Below, in pieces: positions 40,553 to 43,559 of a DNA stretch of 43,559 nucleotides (the stretch's first letter is position 1; every line of letters starts with the position of its first letter). Made by a program: the position numbers and the translations under genes. The notes beneath the pieces are model-generated. The model searched no databases and was not told the origin of the DNA. It saw nothing but the letters and a program-made list of their open reading frames with translations. The DNA comes from Clostridiaceae bacterium (GTDB taxonomy: Bacteria; Bacillota; Clostridia; UBA1212; DUPL01): the NCBI GenBank assembly GCA_012522035.1, contig JAAYLF010000063.1, forward strand, positions 1 to 43,559, given 5' to 3'.

Positions 40553-41104
40553 TTAATCTCCTTTGTAAACAAGCTTTTTCTTAATGTCGTTGAAATTCTT
40601 GCTTAAGAACTTTTTACCCTTGTATCCTCTCAAATAACCGAAACCTGCTGCAGGAATTACCAAAAGTCCTGGCACAATACTCGTCAGATAAGTAACCCTT
40701 GGCACCACATTCGGATCAAAGATCTGGTACAGCCAATAAAAAGGCATGTATAACAGGATTCTTACATAGTTGTTTACGTTGGTTATTACGAGGTGGGGAT
40801 GCTGTACAATGAAGTACTTGTCAGCTATTAGTATCATAATGACTTCAGCCAGTACCACCAGCACAAATCCAACAGCGGCACACACAAAGCCTTTGCCTTC
40901 GTATGCTGCGCCAACACTCGGGTTTCTGTCCTTCTCTCCCAAATCGTAGAGATTGATGTATATGAAGGATAGAAGCACCAAGGTTGTTATTATCGAATAT
41001 ATTGACTGTGAAATTGCAAGAGGTACTGCAAATGTAAGGTGAATAAGCACAGGGTATGAGGCCCAGCTCAAAAAAACACCCAACAAATAGCAGTAGATAA
41101 ACAT
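40553..41104 (-). CDS. Multi-pass membrane protein of unknown function
   Basis: 183 residues from ATG 41104, which has GAGGTG 5 bases upstream; the longer frame has a weaker site. Four to five hydrophobic segments: YCYLLGVFLSWASYPVLI, LAISQSIYSIITTLVLLSFIYI, GFVCAAVGFVLVVLAEVIMILIA, VRILLYMPFYWLYQIF and VTYLTSIVPGLLVIPAAGFGYL. The tail is basic (YKGKKFLSKNFNDIKKKLVYKGD). Not recognised. It lies between the alpha-CTD/sigma-4-like gene and the helical-repeat gene, on the same strand. Confidence 0.65.
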   Translation of the reverse strand: MFIYCYLLGVFLSWASYPVLIHLTFAVPLAISQSIYSIITTLVLLSFIYINLYDLGEKDRNPSVGAAYEGKGFVCAAVGFVLVVLAEVIMILIADKYFIVQHPHLVITNVNNYVRILLYMPFYWLYQIFDPNVVPRVTYLTSIVPGLLVIPAAGFGYLRGYKGKKFLSKNFNDIKKKLVYKGD

Positions 41105-41191
41105 TTTTACACCTCGAATATGACCTTTCATAAAACCACCAGTTAATCTTCCATTTTAATACTATATTATTCCTGTTATGCGGGAATATAT

Positions 41192-43559
41192 TTACCTTAT
41201 TACCACTTTGCCCTTCTCGTCCATGTACAAAAGTTTTCTGGCAGTAAGATATATGGGTATTCCGTTAAGAATGACACCTTCTTTCTTGAGCCAGTTCCTC
41301 ACTTCCACAAGAGACTTGAACGGCTTCTGTTCGTGCTGCAGCTTGATAATCCACCTTACTATCTCCTTGTAATCATCTGCATAAGGATTATCGGATTTTA
41401 CAAAGATACAGTTAGGCAAATTGTAATTCCTGGTAGGTATTTCCACAATGTTGACGTACTGCATGTAGTTTTGCACTATCGATATCAGCAAAAACGGAGT
41501 CCATTCAACACCCAAATCAGGAAATGCGGAAAAATCCTCCATGCCCATCATCGCCATATACTTCTTTTCCTCAAGTATATTCAACACTTCCAGCTTGATT
41601 GCAGTTAGCTTGTCCTCTGTCAAACCCAGTTTTGAAACATGGACAAGCTTGTTTACATCACTTCTTAAAAACTCATCAGACAAACAACTTATAAGTTTTG
41701 CCTTCTTCATAATCTTTATCTGATTATCCTCACAAAACTTGAACAGTTCGTTTATCTCTATTTCCTTCTTATCCCTCAAAAACTTTTTCACTATTGTGAA
41801 ATTGCATGCATCATCCGTGCCTTTTGCACCTATGTTTGGTCGTGAAAATTCATACTCATCCTCAAACATATACTTAAGTATACCATAAAGTTTTGAATAA
41901 TTGGTAATACTATTTCGTTTTATAAAATCCGCAAAAGCATTTTCTTTCCTTATGACACCGTAAACCTTCCTGCAGGATACCGGAATGCCTTTAATGAGAT
42001 CGTCCAGCTTCTCACGAAGATTTATATAATCCTCCTGAGTTATATTCAGCCTGTCTGCATGCATGTATGTGTTGTAGTCTATGGTTATGATGTCCTTGCA
42101 TCTTGCCATCGTCTGGGCAATCATGGAATCGGAAGTTCCCATGAAGTAGCTTTTTAGCTCTTTCTTGGTCACCTCTCCATTTTTCCTGATAAACTCCCTC
42201 AGCTCATAAGCAAAATCAATACCCCTGTCCTTCGATATCAGATCCTTGGTAAAGTAATACTTGTTTTTGAGTTTGTATTTCAAAAACCCTTGCAGGAAAT
42301 ACCTGTTGTCAATATTCGACCTTGCAAGAAGCTCATCCTTGAAAGCCTCAAAGACTTCAAGATATGAAAGTGCAACCCTGTCACTTTGATCAATATATTC
42401 CTCTATTCTCTGCACAAGGTCGTCAGGTATGGAAATGAAGTCAGGGTGGATGTAAGTACTCCTGTCACACAACACAGTTATTTCCACAATGCGCGCCTCC
42501 ACAGCCTTGTTGGACTGCGGCAGCTTTATATTCCCAAACATATCCGTAATTCTTCTTCTAAATATCTCCATTTCCTCTTCATCGGAAACCTTGATACCTA
42601 GAGGATAATATTTTTTCATGACAACCTCGTACTTTTCACCAAGACTCATTTGGTTGTTGCAAAACACCGTATCAAAGCATGTGTAATTCTTCTCTATGAC
42701 TTTTTCAACCAAAAGCGCAGGTATCGCAAGCTCATTTGAAGTCTTTTCCACCACTTCGTACAGCTCGTCACTCTTGAAGTATGGATTCGATTCCGCCATG
42801 TGTTTTTCAATGTTGGCATAGCTGAAATCGCCAGTCATTGAAAACAGGCCATACTTCTTATTGTAGCTCTGATGTGGTTTTAATGTGCTTTTGAGCAGGT
42901 ATATGAATATATCAACAATACTGTCATCAACCATATTGGTTATGACATTCTCAAGAGCAATGTCGGTATTGTCCGAAATAGCGGCAAAAAGGTTAAGAAA
43001 CCTCTTTCTTTTGTCGCATTGTACAAAGCCTTTGCACATGATATCTTCCAGCTGTCTTACCCTCTCCCTGGTGATACCACTGCCCCTGCCAATATCCTCC
43101 AGGGGTCTGCCCTGGGATCGGCTCTGCAGTATGTACATACATCTTTCAGTACCCGCAATCTTTTCCAAGGCATCCACAACCATGTCGTTGACATCGATAC
43201 CCAGATACCTGACAAAGCATTTTACAACAAGCATCTCTTCCTCGTTGCACTTTAATTCCTTTATGACCTTTTCAATATCGGACACGTACTCCAGCTCGCC
43301 AAAATACCTGTTTAGAACTTCCAGAGAATGAATGTTGTCAGTATACGCAATAATATACGGCTTAAGTTTTCTCTGTTTAACATGGTTGGAAATTGAGTCA
43401 AAATGTCTAGAAAGAAAATGGGTATCTCCCATGCCTTCATCATCCAAGAGTTTTTTGGAGTTCCTGTCTATGGCATCAACCTTTTCCCTTATATCCTTCA
43501 AACTACCTTTTCCGAGTCTGCTGATAGACAATAGAGCTTCATCAGGCATTTCCCTAATG
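41192..43559 (-). CDS. Large DNA-binding-like protein with alpha-CTD-like and sigma region 4-like segments (5' end cut)
   Basis: At least 788 residues; the frame is open to the window edge (IRE before the first in-window Met), so the true start is outside. The first 28 residues, MPDEALLSISRLGKGSLKDIREKVDAID, match the helix-hairpin-helix of the RNA polymerase alpha-subunit C-terminal domain. About 155-175, PLEDIGRGSGITRERVRQLED, matches the sigma-70 region 4 helix-turn-helix. The remaining 600 residues are helical, with repeated wing-like segments (VTKKELKSYFMGTSDSMIAQTMARCKDIITIDYNTYMH; FKSLVEVRNWLKKEGVILNGIPIYL). No enzyme motif is visible. It may be a transcription or chromosome regulator, or the C-terminal part of a longer protein whose first domain lies beyond the window. 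Confidence 0.7.
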   Translation of the reverse strand, partial: IREMPDEALLSISRLGKGSLKDIREKVDAIDRNSKKLLDDEGMGDTHFLSRHFDSISNHVKQRKLKPYIIAYTDNIHSLEVLNRYFGELEYVSDIEKVIKELKCNEEEMLVVKCFVRYLGIDVNDMVVDALEKIAGTERCMYILQSRSQGRPLEDIGRGSGITRERVRQLEDIMCKGFVQCDKRKRFLNLFAAISDNTDIALENVITNMVDDSIVDIFIYLLKSTLKPHQSYNKKYGLFSMTGDFSYANIEKHMAESNPYFKSDELYEVVEKTSNELAIPALLVEKVIEKNYTCFDTVFCNNQMSLGEKYEVVMKKYYPLGIKVSDEEEMEIFRRRITDMFGNIKLPQSNKAVEARIVEITVLCDRSTYIHPDFISIPDDLVQRIEEYIDQSDRVALSYLEVFEAFKDELLARSNIDNRYFLQGFLKYKLKNKYYFTKDLISKDRGIDFAYELREFIRKNGEVTKKELKSYFMGTSDSMIAQTMARCKDIITIDYNTYMHADRLNITQEDYINLREKLDDLIKGIPVSCRKVYGVIRKENAFADFIKRNSITNYSKLYGILKYMFEDEYEFSRPNIGAKGTDDACNFTIVKKFLRDKKEIEINELFKFCEDNQIKIMKKAKLISCLSDEFLRSDVNKLVHVSKLGLTEDKLTAIKLEVLNILEEKKYMAMMGMEDFSAFPDLGVEWTPFLLISIVQNYMQYVNIVEIPTRNYNLPNCIFVKSDNPYADDYKEIVRWIIKLQHEQKPFKSLVEVRNWLKKEGVILNGIPIYLTARKLLYMDEKGKVVIR

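Noticed and set aside
1..43559. CRISPR arrays, tRNA/rRNA genes, transposases or integrases
   Set aside because: No regularly spaced repeats, no recognisable RNA genes and no DDE/recombinase motifs in the long open frames were found on reading.

Overview
The window looks like chromosome from a spore-forming, low-to-moderate GC Gram-positive of the Clostridia. The gene content and style (CotH kinase-like protein, SpmA/SpmB, CwlD-like amidase, class B sortase, Tad-like apparatus without an outer-membrane secretin, Lys/Glu-rich proteins, strong GGAGG-type ribosome binding sites, frequent TTG/GTG starts) suggest an Acetivibrio/Ruminiclostridium thermocellum-like organism. That species guess is inference. 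Both end genes are cut: rho loses its 3' end at the left edge and a large regulator-like gene loses its 5' end at the right edge. There are no rRNA or tRNA genes, CRISPR arrays or insertion sequences, and no gene-free stretch over 300 bases.

Layout. 1-4.9 kb (minus): sortase B, dnaD, dnaI/dnaC-type helicase loader, then rho from its own promoter. 4.9-7.8 kb (minus): a three-gene unit of alpha/beta hydrolase, condensation-type acyltransferase and zinc-ribbon membrane protein. 7.9-11.2 kb: a plus-strand protein that reads as a catalytically dead, truncated SF1 helicase, meeting head-on two tandem minus-strand paralogs of unknown function. 11.3-15.6 kb (minus): a coupled operon of GH15-like glycosidase, monoacylglycerol-lipase-like hydrolase and glycerol kinase. 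15.7-21.7 kb (plus): tex, a CotH-family protein and a Pro-Lys-Glu repeat protein. 21.7-22.8 kb (minus): spmA-spmB with a sigma-E-like promoter. 22.9-30.8 kb: abrB (plus) facing a minus-strand block that keeps the Bacillus yaaO-darA-holB-ricT-trmN6-rsmI-abrB order. In this block tmk is absent, a separately transcribed ferredoxin is inserted, and malic enzyme plus two unknown genes sit at the front.

30.8-38.6 kb (minus) is the most unusual part: a compact Tad-like pilus or secretion cluster. It runs kinase-TadZ fusion, CpaB/SAF-like protein, TadA ATPase, TadB, TadC, then five small proteins each with one N-terminal membrane helix. The lead protein joins a Hanks-type Ser/Thr kinase domain to a degenerate CpaE/TadZ-like ATPase domain. 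A long hairpin with a G-rich loop separates the first small protein from the other four. No prepilin peptidase is encoded here.

38.6-43.6 kb (minus): a regulator-like protein with an RNA polymerase alpha-CTD-like segment and a sigma-region-4-like helix-turn-helix, a membrane protein, a helical-repeat protein and a CwlD-like amidase. The amidase Shine-Dalgarno is an exact inverted repeat of a sequence 29 bases upstream. Most starts given here were re-chosen from ribosome binding sites rather than taken as the longest open frame. All family assignments come from reading motifs; no database search was run.
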